A DNA stretch of 64,000 nucleotides from Heterobasidion occidentale (GCA_039111635.1 JBCAQO010000003.1:1364001-1428000), one strand, 5' to 3'; counted from the first letter of the stretch, positions 1 through 11,854 are shown. The notes: generated from the letters alone by a model not told the origin. Program-made: numbers and translations.

Positions 1-2711
1 GTGGTGCTGACGACGGAGAGGGTGATTTAGTGATGCTTGAACATTCGCGCCGAGAGAAACGTCAGCGGAAAGTCTCTGCACAACATCAAGTGAAAGTTGC
101 CGAACAGGTCGAAGTCGTTGACATGGATGTTGATGACATCTCAGATGCCAGACCGATCCGTAGAGGGAAGAAACGCGGTAGGACGGAGGCAGGCTCTACG
201 TTCGGCGGTGATGAGTCGGTGTCTGATGATGAAAATGAGGAACGGTTACAGCGTCATAGGAAGCGGCGGCAAAGAAAGTCAGGCGTCTCACATCGTGGTC
301 AGAAACGTGGTCGTGATTTTGATCAATCTGACGGCGAAAGCGAGGATCATCATCGCACTGCTGGGAAGGCTGCTCGTCGACGACAGAATGAGTCCACGGC
401 GTCCGACGGTGATGTTTCTATGGATGGCTCGCAATTTTCGAAGGATCCTCTTTGTAGAGGGCGGCGCATTGGCGAAGAATGGGAGGCTCACGGAGCGCAT
501 TTCAAGGTTGGCACTTCTGGTCAGAGGTTGAGAAAAGTATTGGTCAAGACCGGTCGTCCGAAGTTCCCTATGGTAGTGTCTTTCCCGGCTCAGCTGTTGA
601 GTGTTTTCTGACTCTTGTGCAGCCTGTAGATTCCCAACATCCTGATCGCGCCGTGAACATCATGGCCATCGTCGAGAAATGGTATACAGAAGATGAATAC
701 AAAGCCGCCAAGGAACGTCGCGAGTTAGCATGGCAGGATTCATCTAATTACTCAACAGAGCCTGGAACTCCATTAGACGTACGTGCAATTTTTTTTGGTT
801 GCATCAACGATTTTTACGTTCGTCGACAGGTTTCCCCATCCAAAGACGGGAAAGAAATCTTATGGTCAGCTACAGGGGCAAGCTCCGCACGGAAGAGCTT
901 CGTGCGCAACATGTCGTCCTTGAACGTGCCTGCTCTACAGCCACCTTCGCCACTCAAGGTCGTCCGGCGTATAACTCCGGCATACACCGCCACCGCTGCG
1001 AAGCCATTCGAGGGAAGTCCAAAATCACGCACGTCAAAGCCTTTGTCAAGATGGGAGAGGCAGGACATGGAGGCCGAGGCCATGTCTCGCCTCAGACGGC
1101 GCATGGAAGAGGAGGAAGCGAAGAAAAGCCCTACTCCAACGCCGCCTACCATCCCAGGCCAGGCGACCAAGCCTTCTGTTTCGACAGGATTGCAATTTGG
1201 TCTTGGAAAACCCAGCGATAACCAATCAGCCCCAGCAGCTCAAGTTTCACCAACATCGGCATCTCAGCAGACCGGAGACAAGGTAGATGCATCGACTGCT
1301 TTCAAGCCAGCAGTCCCAACGGCGTCGACTTCCTTCTCTGGAAATGCATTCAAAGTCCTGCACCTGCTGCCAATGCCTTCTCGATACCTACTCCAGTACA
1401 GCCGACTTCTACCCCTGTGCCCTCCATGAGTGCACCAGCACCAGCAACCTCCAGTTCTAGTGTACCCAATCTCTTCGGCAACAAAAGTGCCACATTCCCC
1501 ACGAATACATCTCCACCTACCGCACCGCCTAGTGCGACGAATCCTGCGCCTATCACACAAAACAAAACTTCATTACATTCGCTCCCCCTTCCGGTTCCTC
1601 CGCTAATCCTTTCCTTTTCGGAACTACGCCAAATCCACAATCACAGCCTTCACAACCGCAGCCTACAGTCGTTCAGCAGACGTCCCAGCCACCCAAGCCT
1701 ATACCTAATACATCTCATGGCACCAAGCTGGGAGGGTTTGGGAGTTTCCCGTCACAGCCATCGCCTGCCATGCCGCCAACAGCTACGAAGCCCTTCGAGT
1801 CTGTTAAACCTGCGTCAGCCTACCCTCCGCCAATCATCGCATCTTCATCATTCTCTGCAATACCTGCAGTGACTCCTGCGAACAGTGAAGGATCAGCACC
1901 AAAGCCGAAATTTAAATTCGGGTACATACCTCCGAACCAGTCGTCCTCGCTAGCGGGTGCCCTCGCACCGGAGCCGAAGAACAATGTGCAGTCTGCGTTC
2001 GGCAGTTACGCAGGCTCATCCAATTTATTTTCGACGTCATCATCTAGCTCTGCTAACGCTGCCACTCCGGTGTCGGCGTTCGGCAACACCGCAGTACCAA
2101 AGCCTTCTGAGCCACCACATGCCCACAATCTGTTTGGCAACCAGAGCTCGTCGACGCCTGCTGAGAAGCAGCCGGAACCGCCCAAACCCCTTTTCTCACT
2201 CCCGACCCCGGTCGCAAAGAGCTCAGAGCCACCTTCAGAGGCCCCCAAACCTACCCCCATCTTTCACTTTGCGCCGCCCGCTAGCGCATCCCAGCCTTCA
2301 AACCCATTTGCCCCGAAATCGAGTGCCTCGGCGTCAGGGTCGACAGAGGTTCCTTCTCCGTTTGGCGCACCGAACGCATCCCAGCCTTCAAACCCATTCG
2401 CTCCGAAATCGGGTGCCTCGGCGTCAGGTTCGACACCCTCTCCGTTTGGCGCACCGAATGGTAGCTCGACGTTTGCTACAGCAAACCCCACAGCTGGGAA
2501 TTCCTCACAGGCCCCAAATAATACGTTCAATTTCGGAAACCTGGGCTCCGCTCCCGTGCAGTCCAATGTCACAGGCCATGCCCCTTCCCCATCACCGTTC
2601 GGCGCCCCCAATGCACAGCCGAGCGCTTTCGGGTTCAATGGTTCGACGCCAAATGCGGGTTCGTTCACGTTCGGATCATCTAGTGGGCAGACCGGTCCCA
2701 AGGGTTCATAA
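1..2711 (+). CDS. FG-repeat nucleoporin (5' end outside window)
   Basis: Nuclear pore component whose FG repeats form the transport barrier; the reading frame is open to base 1, so the N-terminus is missing. The N-terminal part seen is basic and acidic with KKRGR/RRKRRQRK-type clusters that could be nuclear localisation signals. From about 1190 the protein becomes S/P/A/T-rich with FGLG, LFGN, FGAP, FGFN and FGSSSG motifs up to the stop at 2709-2711. Introns are supported at 573-622 and 779-829. Two further frame changes have no splice sites: near 1352-1354 (AAA) and near 1568-1570 (CTT). Each is repaired by one extra base, so FG-rich translation then continues. The architecture fits Nup1/Nup124-type nuclear-basket nucleoporins, but the exact orthologue is not decided here. 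Confidence 0.85.
2286..2459 (+). repeat. Tandem duplication inside the nucleoporin FG region
   Basis: Two adjacent in-frame units, 2286-2375 (30 codons) and 2376-2459 (28 codons), encode nearly the same peptide, beginning ASQPSNPFAPKS and ending PFGAPN. The second unit lacks two codons. This is a recent internal repeat expansion adding an FG motif. Confidence 0.9.
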
Positions 2712-3179
2712 GCGGTAGACTTCCGTAGATGGAAAGTACATATGATGTATGCTTAGTGTCGGTGGACTGTCTCTCAGGTTGTATTATGACGCTATGTATG
2801 TCGGTGGTTTGTTTTCCATGCATCGTTGATCTGTCATCTGATACGAACCCAGAATGAGGATGCTGTTGAGCGGGGGAGGGCCCCACATCCTCGCTACGAT
2901 CGCTACGGCGCCTAGCCGTCGGATGGAGAGGACATAAACACGTGATCGCGACACGCCGTGCTTGTACGTGTCAACGTGAGGGACGACCTTGGGCAGTTTC
3001 AATGCTGCCTGCTTGTCGGCACGCCAGTAGTCAACAGTCGTTCTCTTTATAATGGTACTGAACTGACAGCCCCAGTCTCGGACGCATGCATAATTCTGTC
3101 CTTCTAACCCCATTCATCTTACTCACCATCGGATACCTCAACCTATTTGACCCCCGTCGCACGTTCACACAATTTCACC
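2712..3179. other. Intergenic region between nucleoporin and coiled-coil gene
   Basis: 3' region of the nucleoporin and 5' region of the next plus-strand gene. A 'ctttataatgg' sequence near 3045-3056 could act as a TATA-like element. I see no gene in it. Confidence 0.5.
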
Positions 3180-5599
3180 ATGATGTCCAGCGATATCTCT
3201 ACTACCCCGCGCCCGCGCCCACCCGCAAAAGCTCGTCGCACCTCGTCTGCGCAGTACAAAGCCTCCCCTCCCCCACCCTACTCCACTTTCACTTTTCCAT
3301 CTGCCCCCTCAGATGGCGACCTCTCTGAAGGCGCTTCTACCATGCCCAATTCCCCCGTCTCCCCCACAACGCAGCTTACCCGCTCAACCCCAATCGACAA
3401 CGTGTTCAACGACGTAAACTCGGCAGTGCCGAATGAGCGATCCATTGACGAGCTTTCTGACCTCCTTGTCAAGGCAGACGGGATGATCAGACACCGTGAG
3501 CGAGGTATGTGTGCATCTCTGCCGCGTGGAAATTTTCTTGACCGATGGACAGAACTGAGTATAACATCCGAGCTATGCAAGAATTTGTTTAATGGTAATA
3601 TCTCTCTCAAAATGAAACACGAGGCTCTGCTCGCCCGTCTCCCTCCCGGATCGTCTCTGACCCCCAACACGACTCCATCGTCTTCCGTTGCTCCAACACC
3701 ACACTATTATACCAGTAGTCTCCCTCGAGCTATATCTGCACCTCGCCGTCACACACGTCGCATCTCTGTCTCGCCCTCTGATATTGCCCTCTTATCAGAC
3801 CAGAACGCTGAGCTCCTCTCCAAAATCGAGAAGCTCGAAGCAGAGTCCACTCATGCGGATCAGGCTGGCAAGCGGCAACTGGGCAAGCTGGAGAAGGAGA
3901 TCCAAGTCCTCAGGGATGAGCTAGAGGCGGCTCGTGTCCACAGCCAAGAGCTCGAGGAACAGGCAAAGCTAGGTGCCAAAGCGGAGAAGGGGAGCGACGA
4001 GGCAGCGAAAAGGCGACAGGAGAGGGAAGAGAGAGCAAAGGCGTTGAGGGGAAAGTCCGAGCGGACAAGGATAATATGGAAGACCTTGTGCGCGACTTTG
4101 CTCCCCCAGGCGGCTTGGCTATTCCAAAAACACGACCATCCTCTGTTTGCGATGCGCCGCCTCCGCCAGCCGCCTCCATTCTCAGCGCAGAGCGTTTTGC
4201 TCCGTCTTCGATTTCTTCGATCCTCTCGCCCTCCCTCTCCCGATCGCCAGCGTCCCCAGCCTCGGCTCCCCCTGAATACGCGCTCGTCTCTCAGCTGCTA
4301 CAGAAAATTCGCGAATTGGAACAAACCAACCAGAAAATCAGCGAACAGCAGGCGGCGACAGCAGTAAAATTACGCGAAGCTCAAGCAGACGCAGAGACCA
4401 TCAGCAAACTTTACGCTTGCTTAGGCGAAGAGACGGATGTAGAGCTGGAGGTCGTGGAAGATGATGAAGCATTTCTTGCTTCTCCCCAATCAGGGCTCTC
4501 AGATTCCACAGTTCGGTTCAAAAGTCTTCGACGCTCGATCGACAGGGATCTCAATAGGCTCGTCATAGACGGAGGACTCGACAATGTGTCCGACGAGTTC
4601 GTGCACAGCACACTCCAGAATGGTGTCGCTCTGAAAGGCATCCCCACCTACAAACTCCGCCGGAGCGTTGTTGGACTGTTCGACCGTACTTCACCAAGGT
4701 CTGAGTTTGCGGCTCAATCGAGCACAGCGTCCTCAACGTCGTCTCCTTTGTTGCATCACGAATCTTTCCCCGCGTGGTCGGCAACCAACAGCGTTGCTTC
4801 CTCGCCTGTCCTTTCCTCTCTCGATCTGCTTACACCTGACTTTGCTTCCGGTCCTCGTCGACATCCGACACTGGGCAGCGAGCTTGGCAGTGAATACGGC
4901 GAAGATGTGGCCGCTCAAGCCGACAATCATCACCTACGCTCAAGCAGTCTCTACGATCTCACTCGCTATACGCCGGAGCCATCTCCGTCGCCCTCACCGA
5001 TGGATGAGCCTTTGGATCTTTGGGAAGACGACACGCCTCTACCGTCTACCGGACACAGAACAGTGGGCAGATCCTCTCCCTTGCATGCTACATCTGGACG
5101 GTCGACACCTTCCCCGTCTGACCCACCCAAGACTTTGAGGAGACCCGCCTCCATCAGGAACCAGCTTCTCTCGCAAACCGTTCGTGCGCGCACCCATCGT
5201 TGGGTGGATCGCCGATTTCGGGAAACCCTCGAGTCCTTCAGACAGGAGGAAGAAGCCGCAGGCGGCGACGAAGCGACGTCCATTTCAGGTGCTTCCACCG
5301 TCACGAGAGTTTTCGACGCAGTTGACGCCGTCATGGAGAAGTTTGTTGGCGCCGTCTCTGCAGAGCCTGACATCGACGGGAAAACGAGCCTCCGGGCAAT
5401 CTCGGCGGGTGAACCTCAGTCTAGCTCGCTGTACGCGTCGAAGGGGAAGAAGCAAGGGTTCGCATCCTTGATGTTGCAACTCTGGCTGTGGCTGCAATTT
5501 TCGATCATCGTGCTAGTGTTTTTATGGGCGATGGCGAAGAGAGGGCCCAGGAGTGTGCTGGAGGAGGCGGAGCGCAAGAAAGCCGCGTCGAGACATTGA
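3180..5599 (+). CDS. Tail-anchored coiled-coil protein, function unknown
   Basis: I do not recognise a named family. The start is the MMSSDIS methionine at 3180, in frame with the long first exon. The N-terminus is S/T/P-rich, followed by a conserved-looking segment around LSITSELCKNLFNGNISLK. Next come long heptad-type coiled coils: one from about 3790 to 4070 and one around 4290-4400. A disordered S/P-rich part follows, then a single hydrophobic segment (about 5463-5540, MLQLWLWLQFSIIVLVFLWA) close to the C-terminus. This predicts a tail-anchored membrane protein with a cytosolic coiled coil. An intron at 3505-3552 is supported and preserves frame. A frame change at the GGGG run 4048-4051 has no splice sites; one extra G continues the coil as KVRADKDNMEDL. 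Possible roles are organelle tethering or cytoskeletal linkage, by architecture only. Confidence 0.75.
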
Positions 5600-6620
5600 T
5601 GTGGATTGTATTTCTTGGTTTATCTTTTCCCAGCATCTGTACGACATCTCATGGCTGCACATGTGACTTTACGATGTAATTTACGGGGGATATATTGAAT
5701 AACATACGACCTTGATGCCCATCACACTTGCCCAAGCTCATATGATGGAGTAAAGGAGAAAAGGGACGGGGTGGGTGTATACTGGGAATATAAATGTGGG
5801 TTCGGCAGACACTATACGGACCAGTTTACTCGCAACTTTGGCCGTTCTAAGAGTTAAGAAGTTCTACTAAATTAATGACGAAAGTGGGATTTGTGAACTT
5901 GGCTGTCCCTTAGAGTGAGGTGGATCATCCACACGACGCTTTTTGCGAGATGGCTGTCCATTCTCCGAACGTGCATTGGCCATGGACAAAGCCGACATGA
6001 TGTTTTGAGTTTGTGATGGTTATGACACAGGGTGAAGATCTGAGCAATCACCGACCTGAGGCAACGCGTACCAAATGACATCATTTGTCAATAAACAGAT
6101 TTGTAAGGGGCAAGTGACATCTGTTGCTTGAGAGACTGGACGCCCCCGAAGAGATCAGATCCCCAGTCTGACGCCTTAGACCGCTCGGCCATCTCGCCTT
6201 AAATTTTTGTACCTCTTGCATCTTGATACAGGATGAATACTTTGCTGGAGGCACGGCAAGTTGATCGGGTACTGATTATATAAGCTAATTGCCAATTCGG
6301 GTCGATTGCCTACGTAATTTCCATTTGTAAGAATTCTACACATGGAACCTGGTGTTGGGGTCGATATCCCCTATGACTTGACTTGAGGTGGTGAAAAAAA
6401 ATTGGCTACATTCTGTATCTTTTGATAAACCTCTCAATCATACGGAGTGACGTTTTTCAAATATTTTTGCTCAAATCGAGAGGGTTCAGGAAATCATCGA
6501 AGTCGATGATGCGGGATGACATCACTGCACACCGCAGGACACTTATGCTAGGAGGTTGCTCCTAAGGATGCAAACTCAACCAATCGTACTTTCACCCAGA
6601 CAAACAAGCATTGCGATATT
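5600..6620. other. Intergenic region with a tRNA-like fragment
   Basis: About 1 kb between two plus-strand genes, AT-richer than its surroundings. The only structured element seen is the truncated tRNA-like sequence at 6141-6198 on the minus strand. Short ORFs here lack coding character. Confidence 0.5.
6141..6198 (-). pseudogene. Truncated class II tRNA-like sequence (Leu/Ser type)
   Basis: Read on the minus strand from 6198, the sequence gives an acceptor 5' strand (GGCGAGA), a D-arm (GCCGAGCGGTCTAAGGC, containing an A box), a perfect anticodon stem (TCAGA/TCTGA) and a loop CTGGGGA. A long variable arm (TCTCTTCGGGGGCG) follows. The T-arm, B box and 3' acceptor strand are absent downstream, so it cannot be a functional tRNA. 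The body resembles fungal tRNA-Leu, but the anticodon position would read GGG. It is a 5' tRNA remnant. Confidence 0.55.
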
Positions 6621-7514
6621 ATGACGGTATTCGGTAAAACCACTCCGCAATTGCACGGTTATTCAAACCCTTGTTACAGATCCCCGACAACAGACAGCTG
6701 CAAGACTATCAAGGCGCGATAGCAGTGGGCGGCGCAAAGGGGTTCTTCGGAGGCCTCGCTGTCGCCCTCCCCGCTATGTATTACGCCAACAAGCGGTATC
6801 CGTACTATCGCTCCTTACCGCCGTCGATCAAAGCCCTCGGCGTAGTCACATTCGTCGTGCCTTCGTTCGTTATCTCTGCCGAGCGGGCTGGACGTCTGTT
6901 CCAGAGACAACAATGGTCAGCAGACAACAAAGAGGAGTGAGCGAGATATTCAGATCATGATTCCTTTGACAGGACACCGCGTCAAGAGGCTAGAGCCGAG
7001 TCCGAATGGGAAAACCTGTCGCTCGGGCAAAAAGTGGTGGACTTCACCGCCAGGCATCAGTATAGCGTCATCGCAGGATGTTGGGCATTGGGAATCACGG
7101 GCGCGTTTGCGGCCATCATGCGAGACCCGTAAGCCTGCACACACCCTCATTGACCCAAAACCAATTGTGAACGAATTGCCTTCTTGCAGCCTTCAGAGCC
7201 TGTCGCAAAAGGTAGGAAAGGACCATGGCTTCTCCCGATCAAGATTATGAGACGCCCCTTAATCTTAACAGGTCGTGCAAGCTCGCATGTGGTCCCAAGG
7301 GTTTACCATCGGCATCACCATCGCTGCCGCTGCGGTTACTCGCAACAGGCAAAATCGGCGCGACGTGGACGAAGCTGCCCACCCGGTACGTGGGTTGAAC
7401 TTTGAATTCATGCCGGCCTTGACCATTGGGAAACCCCATCAGCTCAACTTGGATCATTCATGGCAGAATTCTATCAATGTAAGGGCTGACGAAAGGAGGA
7501 AGGCGCCCCAGTAA
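6621..7514 (+). CDS. RCF2: RCF2-type HIG1-domain protein, paralogue A
   Basis: Predicted mitochondrial inner-membrane factor of the Rcf2/Aim38 family, which associates with cytochrome bc1-oxidase supercomplexes. Six exons are supported: 6621-6626, 6680-6915, 6973-7128, 7190-7211, 7272-7385 and 7443-7514, giving about 201 residues. The first coding exon is only ATGACG. The N-terminal half has two hydrophobic segments around GFFGGLAVALPAMYY and GVVTFVVPSFVI. The C-terminal HIG1-like part contains HQYSVIAGCWALGITGAF and QARMWSQGFTIGITIAAA. It is clearly homologous to the minus-strand gene at 17613-18443, with the same split tryptophan codon at the intron after RQQW/ERHW. Compared with that paralogue it has an extra intron between SQK and VVQARMW. 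Confidence 0.85.
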
Positions 7515-8202
7515 AGCCGAAGATTGAAAGAGGCGCTGGAGAGCTGAAACGCTGATTCGTGTACGCTGTAATGCATGGTTTGTAAGATAGCAGGAAAGAT
7601 CGGTAGTGTGTCAGAAGATCTGACAAGTGGGTCCGCCGTAGATCCGGGTTCACCGATCATGGCGCTACCTGGTGAAAGACGACAAGCGATTCTACTAGCA
7701 CTTGTCTTTAGTTCATGGTCGGCGAGGAAGAAACCGCGCGGGGATGTTTTGTACTTGCCTATTATCAAAGTTCAGCGTCAGCGCTCAGAAATTGGACTGA
7801 TCTGTGGAACGACTTTTTTCGGGTGAAACCAGTTCGGAGATGCAGACGAAGCGGCGAGGCATCCGTCTGCCTCCGATCGACGACGCCCAAATCAGACCAC
7901 CTGTTGGCGTGGTCATCGGGATTTGTGGGATATGTGACGAACGCATCTCAGAAAAGGCGGACAGGCAACTGAGAAAGAGAGAGCATCGATGGAGATGGGC
8001 ATGGAATGGTGTCGAGACACAAGCGCAGGCGTGGGAAGAGGCTCGCAGGCAGCGTTGTGCGCGAATTCAGACCGCCGGCCGACTTACTTTCGCTCGCATC
8101 ATCTCCCGCTGACTCACCTTCCCATGGCCGTCAGGTGTGTATAAATCACCTCGTTCCCTTATCCATCTGCGCCCTTCCGTCCTTGTGTGTTTTTCGCTCA
8201 CC
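7515..8202. other. Intergenic region
   Basis: 3' region of RCF2 paralogue A and upstream region of the next gene. Several overlapping ORFs occur, but none shows family similarity or splice support. Confidence 0.5.
8140..8146 (+). promoter_or_regulatory. TATA box
   Basis: TATAAAT lies 57 bases before the ATG at 8203 and fits a core promoter of the four-helix membrane protein gene. Confidence 0.5.
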
Positions 8203-9260
8203 ATGACCATGCTCCGTTGGCATAGGACGGCGTCCGCCATGATCTCGCTCCTAGGAGCTTTCACCTACCTCGCATTTGCCATCCAGCTCTTTGCCTTGTG
8301 GCGTTCCGTAAAGTGGGATTCGGAGAGTGAGTGGGAGGGGTCGGCCGACTCGTGGACAACGAATGGGGTCAAGTTGGTCGGGGGCTCTCAGTCGCCTATT
8401 TTGTTTCTGGAGCAGTGGCTAGTGCCGTTGGTTTCATCGGGATTGTCAAGGTACGCAGCCACGGCGGAATCCGACCCCTATATGTATCCTCACCTTGTTT
8501 CTCTATCTGTGTCCAGAGCATCCCGCCATACATTCGCTTTTACCGCGACTACTCGGTCGCCGATTTTGCCTTTTGTGCACTCACGACGCTCTCTGTTACG
8601 TATGCGTCATTCCGTTATTATTCTTTCCGCACAGACATATGCGAAGAGTTGTCGAGACACGCGGACCTCATGCGGGACTTGGCGGAAAGCGGTCTCAGTC
8701 TGGAGAACTGTGAACAGTGGTTCGAGAGGGCCGTCGTCGCCTTTGTCGCCGTCATGACGATCATCATCGTCATTCGGGTCAGTCCCGTCGATGTACATGC
8801 TATATGCTTTTCGTCTGACTCCAGGATGTGTGTCTCTTTGCAGCTGCATCTTGTGATCGCCGTGTCGAAATACCACTCGCAAATCTCAAGACTGCACAGC
8901 GGGCTTCCCGTGTTCACATCCATTGGAGGTTACAAGGATGACAGCTCTATGCAGCGTATCTACCTTCTTCCTAGCCCGACATCCCCGACAGCATCCTCGT
9001 CATGTCCGCCGGGTAGTACGCCCGCGCCGACCGCAGTCGTGTATGCTCCAGTTCCTCTGCGCGACCTTTCTGAGCGGGACGCACGGGAACTGAACGCCAG
9101 AGAAGCGTGGATACACGCAGCTTCCCATCAACCAACGCGTCAGCACCGTCGCTCACATTCGCGGTCACATCGGCATGGGTCTTGGTCTGGACGGATCGGG
9201 CTTGCGTCTCGTCCCAACGAGGGACTGCTCTCGTCTGGGCCCGAGAAATGCAAGGATTGA
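8203..9260 (+). CDS. Four-helix membrane protein, function unknown
   Basis: Four exons are supported: 8203-8326, 8392-8450, 8517-8777 and 8844-9260, giving 286 residues. Start MTMLRWHR was chosen because the TATA box lies just upstream and the first helix follows directly. There are four predicted membrane segments: SAMISLLGAFTYLAFAIQLF, VAYFVSGAVASAVGFIGIV, a helix around VADFAFCALTTLSVTYASF, and VVAFVAVMTIIIVI running into LHLVIAVSKY. The C-terminal tail is long, S/P/R/H-rich and cytosolic in character. I recognise no family; this topology is common among uncharacterised Agaricomycete membrane proteins. Confidence 0.75.
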
Positions 9261-9636
9261 TCCTTCTCGGCATCTCTTTTCGCTCGATTCCCTGCGGTCT
9301 CTCCTAACTTGGTTCGCTCGCATGTCTATCTCGTTACATATTTGGGATTCCTCCTTGTCCGTTCCATAGTGTTGTATTTTGACTGCTAGACCGTATCCAT
9401 CCAGATGTTATTATATGATTCGTTCACGATCCAGAGCTGTCCGACACAGCTTTCTATCAGTCTGCACTAGAATCATGATATGCTGAATCATTTCAGAGTC
9501 TGGAACGGTGTCGAGCGTGCATTCGCCTGCCAACAGGCACGGCCTGGATGCCAGACTGATATCATTTCAGCGTCTCCAAAAAAGTAGATCTCACGCATTT
9601 TCCCTTCTTCCTCTTTCTGCATCCCCTTCTGCGTTC
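9261..9636. other. Intergenic region
   Basis: Between the four-helix protein stop and the likely Tpa1 start. Nothing specific is seen apart from pyrimidine-rich leader-like sequence just before 9637. Confidence 0.5.
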
Positions 9637-11854
9637 ATGGCCAAAACACACGCCCGTTCGCCTTCCCCTGCCCCAATCATTCCTCTCTAAAACGCCCAAA
9701 ATTGGCAAAGAATGCCTCCGATCCGTCCGAGGATTTCACGCCCTACTTCGCATCTCACTTGTTCGACCACGACAATGTCCACAGGCTCAATGCTGCCTAC
9801 CGAGAGAGCGAACCCTACAAGTATGCTGTCGTGGACAAGCTCTTTCAAGACGATCTTCTACACAAAGTAAAAGGTGAGTGCTTGCACCAGCTGCACTTCA
9901 CAGAAAAAGAGACCGATATATACAAGGTGCGCATGGACCGCCTGCACCTCTCGTTCTTTTCTGCACCGACTAACTATAGAAGAACACGTCTCCTCCTAGG
10001 TCAATCAAACCGGGGATCTCGCGTCTCTATCCTACCTAGACGAATCCCAGATCGCCCTCCTCCCTAACATTCTAAAACTCCGAGATGCCCTGTATTCCCC
10101 TACGTTTCGATCCTTCATCCGCACCGTCACGGGATGCGGTCCCCTCTCCGGCACTAAACAAGACATGTCAGTCAATTCTTACAGAAAAGGCTGTCACCTT
10201 TTGAATCACGACGACGTGATCGGTTCCCGTCGAGTGTCTTATATCCTCTACATTCCTTTGCCACCATCAGAAGAATGGAGAAAAGAGTGGGGAGGCGCAT
10301 TGGAGCTCTATCCTGTCCGAGAAGGCCCAGATGGTATCCTGGAGCCCGGGCCGATTCCGACGAAAAGCATCCCACCGAGCTGGAACCAGTTCATATTTTT
10401 TGAGGTTCAGCCAGGCCGTAGCTTCCACTCTGTCGAAGAAGTTGTCGTCGATGAGGGCGAGGACGGTAGACAGCGGTTGAGTGTTAGCGGGTGGTTCCAC
10501 GCCGCTCAGCTAGGCGAAGAGGGCCACGAGCCCGAGGAGGCTAGCGACCTCAAAAGCTCCCTGGAGCAGCTGGTGAGCGGGTTGGCGTTCTATTTCTTCA
10601 ACAGGGTTCACAGCTCTTGGTTGCGCGCAGACCTCGACGTCGACTTCATTCAAGACGTACGCAGAAGAGCCCCCCTTCCCCGGGGTCCCACTGAGTCAAG
10701 ACGACATCTCATATTTATCTGAGTTCCTAAACCCGGCCTACCTTGAGCCGCGAACAATGAAAACTCTGGCTAAACAGTTCGTCGAGGAATCTTCTGTTGA
10801 GCTGCACGATTTTCTGTGCACACCCCTCGCCGACAAATTGCGCACGGGACTTCGAGAGATCGACGTCCAGGACGGGCTGAGCGAGGCCCGCCCAACAGCA
10901 ATCCCGCCACATAACGCAGGGACTGGCAACGGCTGGGCGATCAAGGGTCCTCCTCACAAGTGGCGATATTGCGCGCTTGAGTCGGGCGAAGACAGCGCCC
11001 CTTCAGGTGCTCCCGCAGATCTTGTCGCGCAGACGCCCGGTCGCATCTTGCGTGCGCTCCAAGATGAGCTGTTCGCTTCGCCCGCCTTCGGGCGTGGCTC
11101 GTCGTCGTCTCGCGCTTGATACCCATGCGTCACGCTGTCGAAGCGCGCAGGTTCTGCCCAGGTCTGGGGTACACGCTCGCGACCAGCGAGGAGAACGAGC
11201 GCGGCTTGATGTGGTGCTCGGGTTGACGCCGCAAGTGGGGGAAACGGGCAGCGAGAGTGCGAAGGGGAGGGAGAAGGCTGACGAGCTACGCGGCTGGCAG
11301 TCGGGCGAGTGGGGAGGATGGGAGGTCAGATTTTCTTTCTGTCTTGTTCGTGCGGACTCACGCTGACTTGTCAATGTCGTCATTAGTGCTACATGGCTCC
11401 TCATGACGAGGAAGACGACCCGGCCGTGTACCGTTCTGGCCCCAGTCGTAGCAAAGCTTCTGCCAACGGGCTTAAAGAGGAAAATGACGCGAACGGAAAG
11501 GAAGGTGACCAAAGTCAATCATACAGCCCCGCATAATGGTCATACAGTTTCCGATGATACCACAAAAAATAGTAGTCCTGGTCATACTGATGACGCTATG
11601 GATGAAGACGATGACGGTGAAGGCGACAGTGAAGGTGGAGACGAAGGTGATGGTGATGACGACGATGAAGAGGAAGAGGAGGAGGAGGCGGTACCTTGCT
11701 CACAGTTCAGCCTGGATTCAATAGTCTGCTACTCGTCCTTCGAGACGAAGGTGTGATGCGGTTTGTTAAGTACGTCTCCGCGTCTGCTGAGGGCTCGCGT
11801 TGGGATGTTTGCGGAGAGTACGAAGTCGGCATGGTGGGAGAGGATGATGAGTAG
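9637..11854 (+). CDS. TPA1: Tpa1/OGFOD1-type prolyl 3,4-dihydroxylase
   Basis: 2-oxoglutarate/Fe(II) dioxygenase of the Tpa1/Ofd1/OGFOD1 family, which hydroxylates a proline of ribosomal protein uS12 and is linked to translation termination and oxygen sensing. KETDIYK and then NQTGDLASL mark the family. The iron ligands are visible as NHDD (H-x-D) and the distal His in RSFHSVEE; the 2OG-binding Arg lies in RQRLSVSGWFH. The C-terminal inactive DSBH domain shows GGWECYMAPHDEEDDPAVYR, an acidic insert, and a final LRDEGVMRFVKYVSA segment. Introns are 9927-9999, 10573-10630 and 11325-11386. Frame breaks without splice sites occur near 9681-9694, 11087-11092, 11199-11206, about 11530 and 11694-11697. 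Family sequence continues across each, so either the assembly has indels or this copy is damaged. Confidence 0.9.

Noticed and set aside
2264..2701. Minus-strand ORF of 145 codons
   Set aside because: Antisense shadow of the repetitive nucleoporin coding region; composition mirrors the FG repeats.
6080..6200. tRNA-derived SINE
   Set aside because: No B box, no repeated body and no second copy seen in the window, so a simple truncated tRNA is more likely.
7560..8112. Overlapping plus-strand ORFs of 83-102 codons
   Set aside because: No conserved motif, no splice logic and poor codon character; intergenic.
9874..9903. Possible 30-base intron in TPA1 (GTGAGT...ACAG)
   Set aside because: Too short for a functional intron, and the unspliced reading gives the expected family sequence leading to KETDIYK.
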